This document shows positions 1-8,407 of a stretch of 64,000 nt of DNA, piece by piece (position 1 is the first letter of the stretch; every line of letters starts with the position of its first letter). The stretch is taken from NCBI RefSeq assembly GCF_900182735.1, contig NZ_FXTU01000002.1:62001-126000 (forward strand), given 5' to 3'. Source of the stretch: Laceyella tengchongensis (GTDB lineage: Bacteria > Bacillota > Bacilli > Thermoactinomycetales > Thermoactinomycetaceae). The notes beneath the pieces are model-generated. The model saw nothing but the letters and a program-made list of their open reading frames with translations. It was not told where the DNA came from and did no database searches. A program made the translations under genes and the position numbers.

Positions 1-16
1 GCGACGTTTCGCAACT

Positions 17-47
17 TAAAAAGCCGTATACCAATAGGAATACGGCT
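17..47 (-). terminator. Rho-independent terminator, minus strand
   Basis: An 8-bp stem (AGCCGTAT pairing with ATACGGCT, 22-29 with 40-47) is followed on the minus strand by a T-run at 17-22. It would end transcription coming from the right, downstream of the small remnant at 94-177. Confidence 0.55.
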
Positions 48-93
48 ACGTACTACTTATTTTTAAGAGTAAATGATATCCGATCCTTCAAGA

Positions 94-177
94 CTAGCAT
101 TCAGGAGATGGGGCTGTTATCACAATATAATCATACCCTACGCCTGTTTTATTAACATATGTAGTTACGCTATACAT
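94..177 (-). pseudogene. Possible C-terminal remnant of an unknown gene
   Basis: The minus strand reads MYSVTTYVNKTGVGYDYIVI then TAPSPEC and a stop. The frame is open for only about six more codons upstream before a stop, there is no ribosome binding site, and a terminator follows at 17-47. The Tyr/Val/Thr-rich text looks like the last beta strands of a secreted protein whose 5' part has been lost. No family is recognised, and it may simply be a chance short frame. Confidence 0.25.
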
Positions 178-270
178 ATACGTAAAGCTAGAATGAGCTT
201 ATCTCTCTCTAAAACTTACAGATTTATCATCACCGCTCAATCATAAACCGCACCAAGCTAGACCTCCGGT

Positions 271-903
271 TTACTGATCAGTGCCAGCAATCACACACTC
301 CCCGAGCACGTCCTCTCCCCACAGCAACTGCAACCGGTCACCCGCATTCACTTCACCGACGCCAGCCGGCGTGCTAGTATAAATGATATCCCCTGCTCCC
401 AGTCCCAAATGATTTCCGCAAAAATCGACGATCGTCTGCAAATCGAACACCATATCCTGAATGTTGCCACGTTGCACCTCAACCCCATTTTTGGCAAGGG
501 CGAAATCCGTGTCAGCACAGGTCTCTACACCCGGGAAGGGGTAAAACTTGGTGACCAGGGCTGAGTTGGGAAATCCTTTGGCCTGAAGCCACGGATGACC
601 TTTCCGTTTTAAATCTTCTTGCAAATCACGCAACGTAAAATCGATACCAAGCGCAAAAGCGTCAATCAATTCATCAACTGATAGCCCTTTTTGATACGGT
701 TTGCCGATTCGGATGACCAACTCCGCTTCATAGTGCACCTGCCCTTGACCCACAGGCAGTCTGATGGCCCGTCCATCGGCAAGCGCTAGCGCATGGGTCG
801 GCTTAGAGAAAACCATCAGCGACGAGGGCACCGCATTGCCAAGCTCCGCCGCATGCAGACGGTAATTGCGACCCACGCAATAAATGTTGCGAGTCGTGTC
901 CAT
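271..903 (-). CDS. Fumarylacetoacetate hydrolase (FAH) family protein
   Basis: This is a compact single-domain FAH-fold protein of 210 residues, close to the size of the YcgM-type acylpyruvate hydrolases. Family hallmarks are visible: YEAELVIRIGK with its metal-binding glutamate, the GIDFTLRDLQ segment, WLQAKGFPNSALV, and a C-terminal TSTPAGVGEVNAGD. Members cleave carbon-carbon bonds in acylpyruvates or decarboxylate oxaloacetate-type substrates using Mg2+ or Mn2+ in the cytoplasm; the actual substrate cannot be read here. I chose the ATG at 903 because GAGGGGGGT lies just upstream of it. An in-frame ATG at 921 overlaps that site and has none of its own. It stands as a single gene separated from the ABC-F gene by a strong terminator. 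Confidence 0.85.
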   Translation of the reverse strand: MDTTRNIYCVGRNYRLHAAELGNAVPSSLMVFSKPTHALALADGRAIRLPVGQGQVHYEAELVIRIGKPYQKGLSVDELIDAFALGIDFTLRDLQEDLKRKGHPWLQAKGFPNSALVTKFYPFPGVETCADTDFALAKNGVEVQRGNIQDMVFDLQTIVDFCGNHLGLGAGDIIYTSTPAGVGEVNAGDRLQLLWGEDVLGECVIAGTDQ

Positions 904-992
904 TTCCTTTACCCCCCTCATTTGTTTCCGCGTTCTCTTTTAAAGATACCTGAAGCAGGAATCGGTGTGAACTACCCCAACTCTTCGAAACA

Positions 993-1027
993 TAAAAAGG
1001 AGCCTTTTTTCATCAAAAGGCTCCTTT
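993..1027 (-). terminator. Terminator of the ABC-F gene
   Basis: AAAGGAGCC and GGCTCCTTT arms flank an A/T-rich loop and are followed by T residues on the minus strand, 13 bases after the ABC-F stop codon. The hairpin has A/T tracts on both sides and could also act on the plus strand. Confidence 0.8.
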
Positions 1028-1039
1028 GTGCCGAAGAAG

Positions 1040-2686
1040 TCACGCCTGCGATGGGCCGCCCTCTAAGCGTTTGTTTTTGGCCCAATCATAATCACCATCG
1101 TAGCGGTGAAGTTGCTGATTCTCCAGCCAATAAATGGTGCCGAACAAACGGTTTAAGAAATAGCGGTCATGGGAAACGGCGAGGATGGTGCCGGGAAATT
1201 CCGCCAATGCTTCTTCAAGCACTTCCCGCGAGTCGATGTCCAAGTGATTCGTCGGCTCATCCATAACCAACAAATTGATGTCCTGATGCATCAACTGCGC
1301 CAACCGCAACCGCATCCGCTCCCCACCGCTCAAGTCGCCCACTTTGCGGAAGACAGAGTGGCCGTAAAAAAGGAACCGGGCCAACAAATGGCGGGCCTCC
1401 CCTTCTGTCACCGCGACTTCCTCTCTGAAGGCGTTGATTACCGTTTGCTCCGGATCGCCTTCATAGCCCGCCTGGGAAAGATAGCCCACTTTCACGCTGT
1501 CACCCAACCGCACCCAGCCATCGTCCGCCTGCTCCCGGCCCAGGATGATGCGCAGCAACGTGGATTTGCCTGTTCCGTTCGCTCCGACAATGGCACATCT
1601 CTCCCCGAAACGTACCAACATCCCGCACCCTGCGAACAGCAAGCGGTCACCATACAACTTGCCAATATTTTCGGCGACGATCACATCTTTGCCGCTCCGC
1701 TTGGCAAAATCAAATTGCAAACGCATTTTCCTCCGCTCCAAGACAGGCTTTTTCACCTTCTCCATCCGCTCCAGCGCTTTTTCCATGCTTTTGGCGCGCC
1801 GATGCATGCCTGCATTGGGAGGATTGGCGCGGTTGGCCCATTCTTTCAGCCGTTTAATGGTTTCTTTCATTTTTTTGATTTTCTTCTCCTGCTCTTGATA
1901 CTGTTTGAATTCAGCCAGCAGGCGTTCTTCCTTCAGTTTGGTGAAACGGGAGTAATTACCGGGATATATATGAATCTCTCCATCTTCCAAATCCCATGTC
2001 TCATTAGTCACCCGATCAAGAAAGTAACGGTCATGAGAGACGAGCAACACGGCGCCTTGATATTTTTCAAGATAGTTTTCCAACCATTCCACCGACGGCA
2101 AATCCAAATGATTGGTCGGTTCATCAAGCAGCAAGCAGTCCGGCCGGGACAGTAGCAATGTAGCCAAACCAACTTTCGTCTTTTCTCCACCGCTCAACTT
2201 GTGAAATGGCAGATTCCACATCTCTTTGGGCACACCCAATCCAGTAGCTACCTGGGTAATGAGCGAGTCGATCTGGTACCCGCCTTCTTGTTCAAAGCGT
2301 TCGCGCAACACATCCCATTGGCTGAGCAAGCGTTCTAATTTTTGGGGAGAGTCCGTTTCACCCATTTGCAACGATAATTCATTCATTTTACGCTCCATGG
2401 CAGTCAGTTTGGCAAACGGTTGCCGCAACACGTCCTCCACCGTGGTCTTCTTATCCGTCTCTGGCAATTGTGCCAGATAGCCCACTTTCGCTTGCTTGCG
2501 AATGAAGACTTCTCCTTCATCTGGCCGCTCAATCCCTGCCAAACATTTCAATAGGGTGGTCTTCCCGCTCCCGTTGGCACCAACCAAGCCAATGCGAGCG
2601 CGTTCATGTATTTCACCATCTATTTGTTTTAGTACCCATGTGGCACCCAACATTTTTTTCAATTGATGACATGCGCATACGATCAT
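1040..2686 (-). CDS. ABC-F family ATPase, probable antibiotic-resistance (ribosome protection) type
   Basis: The protein has 548 residues, with two ABC ATPase domains on one chain and no membrane segments, which is the ABC-F layout. Visible motifs are Walker A GANGSGKTT, signature LSGGEKTKVGLA and Walker B LLLDEPTNHLD in the first half, then GANGTGKST, LSGGERMRLRLA and LVMDEPTNHLD in the second. The interdomain linker is long, charged and probably coiled coil (KKIKKMKETIKRLKEWANRA onward), the part that reaches into the ribosome in resistance members. The start at 2686 has AGGAG seven bases upstream; an apparent longer frame from 2752 runs through a terminator stem and is not real. Upstream lie a promoter, a leader peptide and an attenuator, which is typical of drug-inducible ABC-F genes. 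The antibiotic cannot be named. Confidence 0.9.
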   Translation of the reverse strand: MIVCACHQLKKMLGATWVLKQIDGEIHERARIGLVGANGSGKTTLLKCLAGIERPDEGEVFIRKQAKVGYLAQLPETDKKTTVEDVLRQPFAKLTAMERKMNELSLQMGETDSPQKLERLLSQWDVLRERFEQEGGYQIDSLITQVATGLGVPKEMWNLPFHKLSGGEKTKVGLATLLLSRPDCLLLDEPTNHLDLPSVEWLENYLEKYQGAVLLVSHDRYFLDRVTNETWDLEDGEIHIYPGNYSRFTKLKEERLLAEFKQYQEQEKKIKKMKETIKRLKEWANRANPPNAGMHRRAKSMEKALERMEKVKKPVLERRKMRLQFDFAKRSGKDVIVAENIGKLYGDRLLFAGCGMLVRFGERCAIVGANGTGKSTLLRIILGREQADDGWVRLGDSVKVGYLSQAGYEGDPEQTVINAFREEVAVTEGEARHLLARFLFYGHSVFRKVGDLSGGERMRLRLAQLMHQDINLLVMDEPTNHLDIDSREVLEEALAEFPGTILAVSHDRYFLNRLFGTIYWLENQQLHRYDGDYDWAKNKRLEGGPSQA

Positions 2687-2710
2687 CGACAAACACTCCT
2701 TTTTGGACGC

Positions 2711-2747
2711 AAAAAAGCCATCAGCATACACACCCGCTGATGGCTTT
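2711..2747 (-). terminator. Attenuator hairpin upstream of the ABC-F gene
   Basis: A perfect 11-bp stem (AAGCCATCAGC with GCTGATGGCTT), a 10-base loop and a T6 run sit on the minus strand between the leader peptide stop and the ABC-F ribosome binding site. The T-run ends only about 24 bases before the ABC-F start, so any read-through must be conditional. This is the layout of a ribosome-stalling-controlled transcription attenuator. Confidence 0.85.
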
Positions 2748-2782
2748 CTCACATCTATGTTGAGAATAGTGGGGTTCTGATG

Positions 2783-2908
2783 CTACGCTTGAATTGCTGG
2801 TATTTGGCTAAAAAAGGGCACACGTATCCCATTTTCAGCCAAACCATGGGTAATGGCAGTAATTTCCACCACCAACCAACCCAGCCAATTCTGCCATGCG
2901 TAGCTCAT
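2783..2908 (-). CDS. Leader peptide (41 residues) of the ABC-F gene
   Basis: The minus strand carries the ribosome binding site AAGGAGGTGA, a near-perfect match to the 16S anti-SD, six bases before an ATG. The peptide begins MSYAWQNWLGWLVVEITAIT and ends VPFFSQIPAIQA. It has three Trp in its first 12 residues and a hydrophobic middle. It stops 36 bases before the attenuator stem. Short leader peptides of this sort sense ribosome-targeting antibiotics by stalling and thereby prevent terminator formation in genes such as msr- and vml-type ABC-F. The sequence itself matches no leader I know. Confidence 0.8.
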   Translation of the reverse strand: MSYAWQNWLGWLVVEITAITHGLAENGIRVPFFSQIPAIQA

Positions 2909-2952
2909 GAACCCTCACCTCCTTGTCGTTGATCAGTATTGTCGCACTATCC

Positions 2953-2981
2953 ATTTTAATTGAAATTTCTTTCATAAGCAA
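2953..2981 (-). promoter_or_regulatory. SigA-type promoter of the leader/ABC-F unit
   Basis: TTGCTT and TAAAAT are separated by exactly 17 bases on the minus strand. Transcription would start near 2945, about 20 bases before the leader peptide ribosome binding site. Confidence 0.65.
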
Positions 2982-3020
2982 GCGGCAAATCGCCCGTGTC
3001 CGCTGGAAGCTACGCGCACC

Positions 3021-4277
3021 CTAAGACGCAACAGCATTCTGCTCCGCTTCTAGCTGTTTGGCCGCATCAAATTCCTGTTCGCTTTTGGCCACAACGATGG
3101 TGGCGATCCCGTTTCCGATCATATTGACAAGCGCACGGGCTTCAGACATGAAGCGGTCCACACCCAACAACAACGTCAGCCCCTCCATCGGTATGACCTG
3201 CATCGCCCCCAATGTGGACGCCAACACAATGAAGCCTCCACCGGTCACTGTGGCTGCCCCCTTGGACGTCAACATGAGAATGGCGATGACTGTCAATTCT
3301 TGCGTCAGACTCAAGTCCACCCCGCTCACCTGCGCCAAAAAGATAACGGCCATGGTCAAATAAATCGAAGTGCCGTCCAGGTTAAACGAATATCCGGTGG
3401 GAAGTACTAACCCAACCACTGATCGGGAGCACCCATACGCCTCCATTTTATGCATCATCCGCGGCAAAACGGATTCCGATGAAGATGTGCCCAAAACGAT
3501 CAATATTTCCTCTTTGATGAATTTCAAATACTTCCACAAACTGAATCCATATATCTTACAAATCAGATTAAGTATGACAAACACAAAGAAAATCATGGTC
3601 AGATAGACGGCCAACATCAATTTCCCCAACGGGATGAGCGAAGATAAGCCGTAATGACCAATCGTGTATGAGATCGCTCCAAGCGCCCCAAGCGGCGCCA
3701 CCCGCATCACCATGTTGACGAGTTTGAAAAAAGCTTGACTGATCCGCTCGAACACGTCAATCACCAGCTGGTTTGCCTGCCCGAGGGAAGCCAAAGCGAA
3801 GCCGAACAGGACAGCGAAAAAGACGACCTGAAGAATGTCCCCTTTTGCGAACGAATCTACCACATTGGAGGGAACGATATGGATCAAGAAGTCCACCATA
3901 TCCATTTTCTCGCCTTCATGAACGTATCCGTCCACTTCTTTTTTGTATTGTGAGCTGTTAAGGGGCACTCCCTCACCCGGCTCGACCACATTGGCGACCA
4001 CCAGGCCGATAATCAACGCAAACGTGGTCACGATTTCAAAGTAGAGCAGCGCTTTTCCTCCGACCCTTCCCACTTTCTTCATGTCGCCCATTTTGGCAAT
4101 GCCGAGCACAATCGTAAAAAAGATAATCGGCGCGATCACCATCTTAACCATGTTGATAAAGATATCGCTGAGCGGCTTCAGGTAATTGGCCGTGTTTGGT
4201 GCGACGGCGCCAAGGATGATCCCGATGGTGATTGCACTTAGCACTTGAAAAGTTAAATTTGTGAATAATTTCTTCAC
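3021..4277 (-). CDS. dctA: DctA-type C4-dicarboxylate:cation symporter
   Basis: This 418-residue member of the dicarboxylate/amino acid:cation symporter (DAACS) family has multiple membrane segments and re-entrant loops. The diagnostic C-terminal motifs are intact: GYSFNLDGTSIYLTMA, TSKGAATVTGGGFIVLAS, and DRFMSEARALVNMIGN, the last of which carries the Asp/Arg pair typical of DctA-type carriers. It imports succinate, fumarate, malate or related dicarboxylates with protons or sodium. I chose the GTG at 4277 because AGGAGGC precedes it by seven bases and the family's usual N-terminus (VKKLFTNLTFQV) begins there; an in-frame ATG 78 bases further upstream lacks a good site. It is monocistronic with its own promoter. 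Confidence 0.9.
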   Translation of the reverse strand: MKKLFTNLTFQVLSAITIGIILGAVAPNTANYLKPLSDIFINMVKMVIAPIIFFTIVLGIAKMGDMKKVGRVGGKALLYFEIVTTFALIIGLVVANVVEPGEGVPLNSSQYKKEVDGYVHEGEKMDMVDFLIHIVPSNVVDSFAKGDILQVVFFAVLFGFALASLGQANQLVIDVFERISQAFFKLVNMVMRVAPLGALGAISYTIGHYGLSSLIPLGKLMLAVYLTMIFFVFVILNLICKIYGFSLWKYLKFIKEEILIVLGTSSSESVLPRMMHKMEAYGCSRSVVGLVLPTGYSFNLDGTSIYLTMAVIFLAQVSGVDLSLTQELTVIAILMLTSKGAATVTGGGFIVLASTLGAMQVIPMEGLTLLLGVDRFMSEARALVNMIGNGIATIVVAKSEQEFDAAKQLEAEQNAVAS

Positions 4278-4354
4278 TACTTCCGCCTCCTGTCCGATCG
4301 TGATGCTGGTGTGGGCAATGCTTCTGACTCTGCATGGAACATTCCCTCTTTTCA

Positions 4355-4383
4355 AAAATATTAGGGTATGTCACGCAAATCAA
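4355..4383 (-). promoter_or_regulatory. Candidate promoter of dctA
   Basis: TTGATT and TATTTT are 17 bases apart on the minus strand, about 80 bases before the dctA start codon. Confidence 0.45.
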
Positions 4384-4474
4384 GTGGGTGGATAGAAACA
4401 GCGGAAAAATCTTTTCTATTTATCTCTTTATCAAACACGCACGAATCACTCTCGTCACCGATCACATCCTTCAT

Positions 4475-4510
4475 AAAAAAGGTGCGGCTTCTCCTCTGAG
4501 TAGCCGCACC
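4475..4510 (-). terminator. Terminator of the peptide-binding protein gene
   Basis: GGTGCGGCT pairs with AGCCGCACC (9 bp) and is followed by T6 on the minus strand. The stem lies 11 bases past the stop codon at 4521. Confidence 0.85.
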
Positions 4511-4520
4511 CCTGCCCGCT

Positions 4521-6158
4521 TCACTGTTTCCCGTCGACCGAAGCCCATTTGAGGTCATATTCGGCTCCATACGGATGGCGATGCAACCCCTTCACATATG
4601 GCTTTTGCAAAAACGAATTCGTCTCATAATACAAGGGCACAAGCGCCGCCTGTTGGCCCTCACCTGTTCCGACCAATAGTTTCTCCGCCTGAATCATCAA
4701 GGAGGTTTTCTTATTGTGCGATGCTGCCGCTTTGGCTTGTTTGATCAACCGATCATAGGCCGCATTGTTAAATTTCATGTAATTCAATCCGGAATTTGCG
4801 GTCCATATTTCCAAGAAACCGATGGGATCACTGTAGTCGGCAAACCAGCTGGACATGGTCATGTCAAATTCACCTTTCAATTCGTGATCCACTTTGGTTT
4901 TACGCGGGAGAGTGTTCAATTTGATCTCCAGCCCCAATTTAGCCTTGAGTTGCTCTTTGATTGATAACGCCACATAACTTCGTTGGTCGTTGAAGCTGAG
5001 CATCACAATCGACTCCGGGGGCCGGGTTAACCCCAGTTCCCGTAACCCCTTGTTGAAGTACGTCTGCGCCAAGCTCGGGTTGTGGCCAACGACTTCGCCA
5101 CCAGCCCGTTGACGGAATGATTGCCCCTCTACTGACAGCGCTGGCGGAATTAGCGCTCCCGCTGGTTTTGATCCGTCTTTCAACACCCTGTCTACAATCT
5201 CATTACGATCGATGGCCAAGCTGATTGCACGCCGAATATTGGGATTTTTAAAAAACGGTTTGCTTTGGTTCATCAACAGATATTGTGAGGAGGCCAATTC
5301 CAAACTGGTGTAATCTGTCGTTTGCTTGAATGCGTAGACAAATTCGGAATCAATTTTGGTGATGTCCGCTTTTCCAGAATTATAAAAATTGATGCGCTTT
5401 GATGTATCCGCTTGCACCTGCACATCGACTTGTCCAAGCTGAACCGTGTCTTTGTCCCAATACCGCTCGTTTTTCAACAACCGTACTTGGGTAGGTGTAA
5501 CCGAATCAATGATGAACGGCCCGTTATAAACCATCTTGTCGGGAGATTTGGCATATTCCTCTCCATATTTTTCAACAATGTCTTTTCGTTGCGGGAAATA
5601 GGTGGATTGCGTGGTCAAGCTCAGAAATTCATGCTCTGGTTGCTTCAAGCACACTTCCAACGTATGGTCATCAATCGCTTTCACTTTGACTTGATTCGCG
5701 GAACCTCTTCCCTTGTTATATTCTTCTGCGCCCATAATCGGATATAAGATATAAGCGTATTCCGATTTAATCCGGGGATCGAGCGCCCGTTTCCATGCAT
5801 ATTCGAAATCATGGGCAGTGACTGGCTCTTCATCACTCCACTCCGCGTCATCGCGCAGTTTGAAGGTGTAGGTTTTTTTGTCAGGACTCACTTCCACTGA
5901 TTCTGCCATACCATTGACGAGCCGGTTGTTCGGCCCTAACCGCATCAATCCTTCATTCACGTTATACAAAATGTTCCATGAAACGATGTCCACATACTTG
6001 GCACTGTCCAAGTTGGAGATCTGATTGCTCTCCATGATACGCAAAATCTTGTTTTCCGGAATGGCTTCGTTTGATTCCAACCACGGAATACTACACGCGG
6101 TCAATAACGACAGAGACAACGAAACAACTGACGCGATGAACAAACTCTTTTTCCTCAT
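4521..6158 (-). CDS. Oligopeptide ABC transporter substrate-binding lipoprotein (OppA/DppE family)
   Basis: A 545-residue family 5 extracellular solute-binding protein. It starts with a lipoprotein signal (MRKKSLFIASVVSLSLSLLT then the lipobox cysteine in LTAC), followed by typical OppA text: NVNEGLMRLGPNN, TFKLRDDAEWSDEEPVTAHD, YNGPFIIDS, and NPNIRRAISLAIDRNEIVD. It would be anchored outside the membrane and pass peptides to an Opp/Dpp permease. No permease or ATPase gene lies nearby, so it is an orphan component that must work with a transporter encoded elsewhere. The start at 6158 has GGGGGA upstream; an in-frame ATG four codons earlier overlaps that site. Confidence 0.9.
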   Translation of the reverse strand: MRKKSLFIASVVSLSLSLLTACSIPWLESNEAIPENKILRIMESNQISNLDSAKYVDIVSWNILYNVNEGLMRLGPNNRLVNGMAESVEVSPDKKTYTFKLRDDAEWSDEEPVTAHDFEYAWKRALDPRIKSEYAYILYPIMGAEEYNKGRGSANQVKVKAIDDHTLEVCLKQPEHEFLSLTTQSTYFPQRKDIVEKYGEEYAKSPDKMVYNGPFIIDSVTPTQVRLLKNERYWDKDTVQLGQVDVQVQADTSKRINFYNSGKADITKIDSEFVYAFKQTTDYTSLELASSQYLLMNQSKPFFKNPNIRRAISLAIDRNEIVDRVLKDGSKPAGALIPPALSVEGQSFRQRAGGEVVGHNPSLAQTYFNKGLRELGLTRPPESIVMLSFNDQRSYVALSIKEQLKAKLGLEIKLNTLPRKTKVDHELKGEFDMTMSSWFADYSDPIGFLEIWTANSGLNYMKFNNAAYDRLIKQAKAAASHNKKTSLMIQAEKLLVGTGEGQQAALVPLYYETNSFLQKPYVKGLHRHPYGAEYDLKWASVDGKQ

Positions 6159-6212
6159 GATTTCCCCCATTTTTATTAAGAGTATAATTATGCCGACGAT
6201 TGAATATATTCG

Positions 6213-6241
6213 ATTTTATTCATTTACACTAATAAAGTAAA
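6213..6241 (-). promoter_or_regulatory. Candidate promoter of the peptide-binding protein gene
   Basis: TTTACT and TAAAAT are separated by 17 bases on the minus strand, about 55 bases upstream of the start codon. Confidence 0.5.
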
Positions 6242-6352
6242 GAGTTTGTTGCAAAAAACTGATAAATTTACAACCAAACTTTGGTCTTTTGTTAATAATA
6301 AAGGAATTGACAAATTAATTAAACAACAATAGAGGCGCTGACTTCAACATAC

Positions 6353-6386
6353 AAAAAAAGGGATTGTCCAACGAACGGACAATCCC
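6353..6386 (-). terminator. Terminator of steT
   Basis: A perfect 10-bp stem (GGGATTGTCC with GGACAATCCC) with a 7-base loop is followed by T7 on the minus strand, 18 bases past the steT stop. Confidence 0.9.
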
Positions 6387-6404
6387 ATCCCTTTATCTGC
6401 TTAC

Positions 6405-7733
6405 TCAAGCAACCTGCCCACTCTTCACCGTCCGATAACGGCGAATGAGCCAATAGATCGGCAATCCAGCTAGGGTAATCCCCACAACAGACAAACTGCC
6501 CACCACGTCATTCGTCAGCGCACTGACAATCACAAACAACGCGCCGACGATGGCCACAATCGGCACAAACGGATACAAGGGCACGCGGTACGGAAGCTCA
6601 GCGTTCCCTTTGCGCTTGCGCAGGATAAATACAGCGACAAAAGCCATCAAATAAAACAGGAACGTCGCAAACACAGCAATGTCCGACAATTGGTTCGGAT
6701 CAGCCAACAGCATCATGGCGATAGCCAAGACAACTTGGGACAAAATGGACATCACGGGTGTTTTCCACGTGGAGTGAACATGTTTCAAATAACGGGAACC
6801 CGGCAATTGGCCCCGTTCTGCCATTGAAAACGGGATGCGGGGGAATGTGAGAATTTTGCCGTTGAGACAGCCGAAAATAGAAATAATAATACCGATTTGA
6901 ATCAACTTCCCACCCACGTCTCCAAACAACAACGTAGCGGCGGTGCTTGCCGCATTCTCCCCAAGCTTCACGATTTCTCCTGCTGGCAGGATGTGCAACA
7001 TCGCAAGGTTGACCAACAGATAAACCAGCGTCACCGCTGAAATCCCAAAAATGATCGCCCGCGGCAACATCTTGGCGGGATTTTTCATTTCACCGGCCAC
7101 CGACGCGACCATGATCCACCCGTCATAAGCGAACAAGGTAGCGACAACCGCGGCTCCAAAACTGATCTCCATCGAGGAAGACCCAGCAACGCCAAAAATG
7201 GTGGCTTCCCCTTTCCACAAGCCAAACACAATGATCAAAGCGATAGGCAACAATTTAGCAATCGTTGACACCAACTGCACCTGACCACCGTATTTGGTGC
7301 CGATCATGTTCACCAACGCCAAAAAGATCACAAACCCAACGCCAATCAAGGTCGACCAGGCATGATCCATGCCAAACAGGTGAACAATAAGGCTTCCTAG
7401 GTACAGCCCCAAGGCGCCAATGACAGCGGGCCCGTAAATGACGGTTTGCATCCATCCACACAAAAACCCCCAACGTTCGCCGTATGTCTCTTCCAGATAG
7501 ACATTCAAACCGCCGGTTTTGGGAATTTGTGCCCCAATCTCTGCAATGGTCAATCCTCCTGCCAGGGTGATCACTCCCCCGATCAGCCAAGCCAACAATC
7601 CCATCGTGGAATCGCTGGTTTGACCGAGCACAACGCCCGGCTTCATGAAGACGCCCGATCCGATCACCGTCCCTATCACGATCGACAACGCCACCATAAA
7701 GCCGATATCTTTCTTCAAATGTTGTTCTGCCAT
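6405..7733 (-). CDS. steT: Serine/threonine exchanger (SteT-like APC amino acid permease)
   Basis: A 442-residue APC-superfamily transporter with about 12 membrane segments. The first helix carries the unwound substrate motif GTVIGSGVFMKPG. Further stretches (GGLTIAEIGAQIPKTGG, GFLCGWMQTVIYGPAVIGAL, FAYDGWIMVASVAGEMKNP, SIFGCLNGKILTFPRIPFSM) closely resemble Bacillus subtilis SteT, an obligate exchanger of serine, threonine and aromatic amino acids. The start at 7733 (MAEQHLKKDIGF) has GGGGGAGG ten bases upstream. It is a single-gene unit with a strong terminator. Exact substrates are inferred from family likeness. Confidence 0.85.
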   Translation of the reverse strand: MAEQHLKKDIGFMVALSIVIGTVIGSGVFMKPGVVLGQTSDSTMGLLAWLIGGVITLAGGLTIAEIGAQIPKTGGLNVYLEETYGERWGFLCGWMQTVIYGPAVIGALGLYLGSLIVHLFGMDHAWSTLIGVGFVIFLALVNMIGTKYGGQVQLVSTIAKLLPIALIIVFGLWKGEATIFGVAGSSSMEISFGAAVVATLFAYDGWIMVASVAGEMKNPAKMLPRAIIFGISAVTLVYLLVNLAMLHILPAGEIVKLGENAASTAATLLFGDVGGKLIQIGIIISIFGCLNGKILTFPRIPFSMAERGQLPGSRYLKHVHSTWKTPVMSILSQVVLAIAMMLLADPNQLSDIAVFATFLFYLMAFVAVFILRKRKGNAELPYRVPLYPFVPIVAIVGALFVIVSALTNDVVGSLSVVGITLAGLPIYWLIRRYRTVKSGQVA

Positions 7734-8407
7734 CCCATTTCGTCCTCCCCCAAAAGACATTTGTTTCATTCAGTAACACATCATCATGTATTATACCATG
7801 TTGATGCTAAAAAGAACTGATTAATTTACCATCTTAAATGCAATTATACAAAAAACAGCTAATGAACAACCGAAATATTATAAATATTAATGATTGGTTA
7901 TCGAGATGATAAATTTTTATGAAAATTACCTCTTCTCCTCACGCTCAAGGAGGCAGGAAAAGAGATTGGCGCACCCGCTTTCGGACTGGCTCCCGACCTT
8001 TGCTATCGACCATTTCTTATCAATCAATATTAATACATAAAAATCATCCCTCTATTGGTTAACAAAAGGGTAATTTCGTTAATCAACAATCAATCCTCTC
8101 AAGAAAAACGCATGCCGGCCGCAATCGTGAGGCCACTGGCAGATGTATCAGCGACACAGCAAACAAATGGCTTGCCTCTTACTACATAAAGAAGATTTAT
8201 TCTATTGCCAAATGGTATAATATAACTAACAGTCCAAGCATCGCACACACCTCCATGCCCACGGCATCATCACATGCCACGCACTTCCCCGGGCTGCGGA
8301 ATGATAGCATCATTACACAAGACAGCCCACCAATCTTGTTCCCTTTTGAATCTCGAGTAAGTTACTCATGATGGACGACATTCTTTTATCACACAGGAGG
8401 AGATTGC
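7734..8407. other. Gene-free stretch between divergent steT and the cysteine dioxygenase gene
   Basis: No convincing gene is seen. The minus strand has an extended -10 (TGGTATAAT, 7790-7798) suitable for steT. The plus strand has TATAAT near 8216 followed by about 190 bases of leader before the dioxygenase gene. A GC-richer block around 7945-8010 differs from the AT-rich surroundings, but I could not fold it into a known riboswitch or match it to a gene. Confidence 0.4.

Noticed and set aside
2687..2752. Longer N-terminus for the ABC-F protein from an ATG at 2752
   Set aside because: The extension is encoded by the attenuator stem-loop and T-run and has no ribosome binding site; the internal ATG at 2686 has AGGAG.
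4144..4383. 79-codon frame overlapping the dctA start (MQSQKHCPHQHHDR region)
   Set aside because: It lies out of frame over clear DctA coding sequence. A short upstream peptide ahead of dctA is conceivable but unsupported.
7940..8010. Riboswitch or gene remnant upstream of steT
   Set aside because: The block is GC-richer than its surroundings, but I could not pair it into a T-box, lysine, SAM or other known fold, and neither strand gives a recognisable protein.
8111..8188. 25-codon frame starting MPAAIVRPLADV
   Set aside because: No ribosome binding site and no conserved feature; likely chance.
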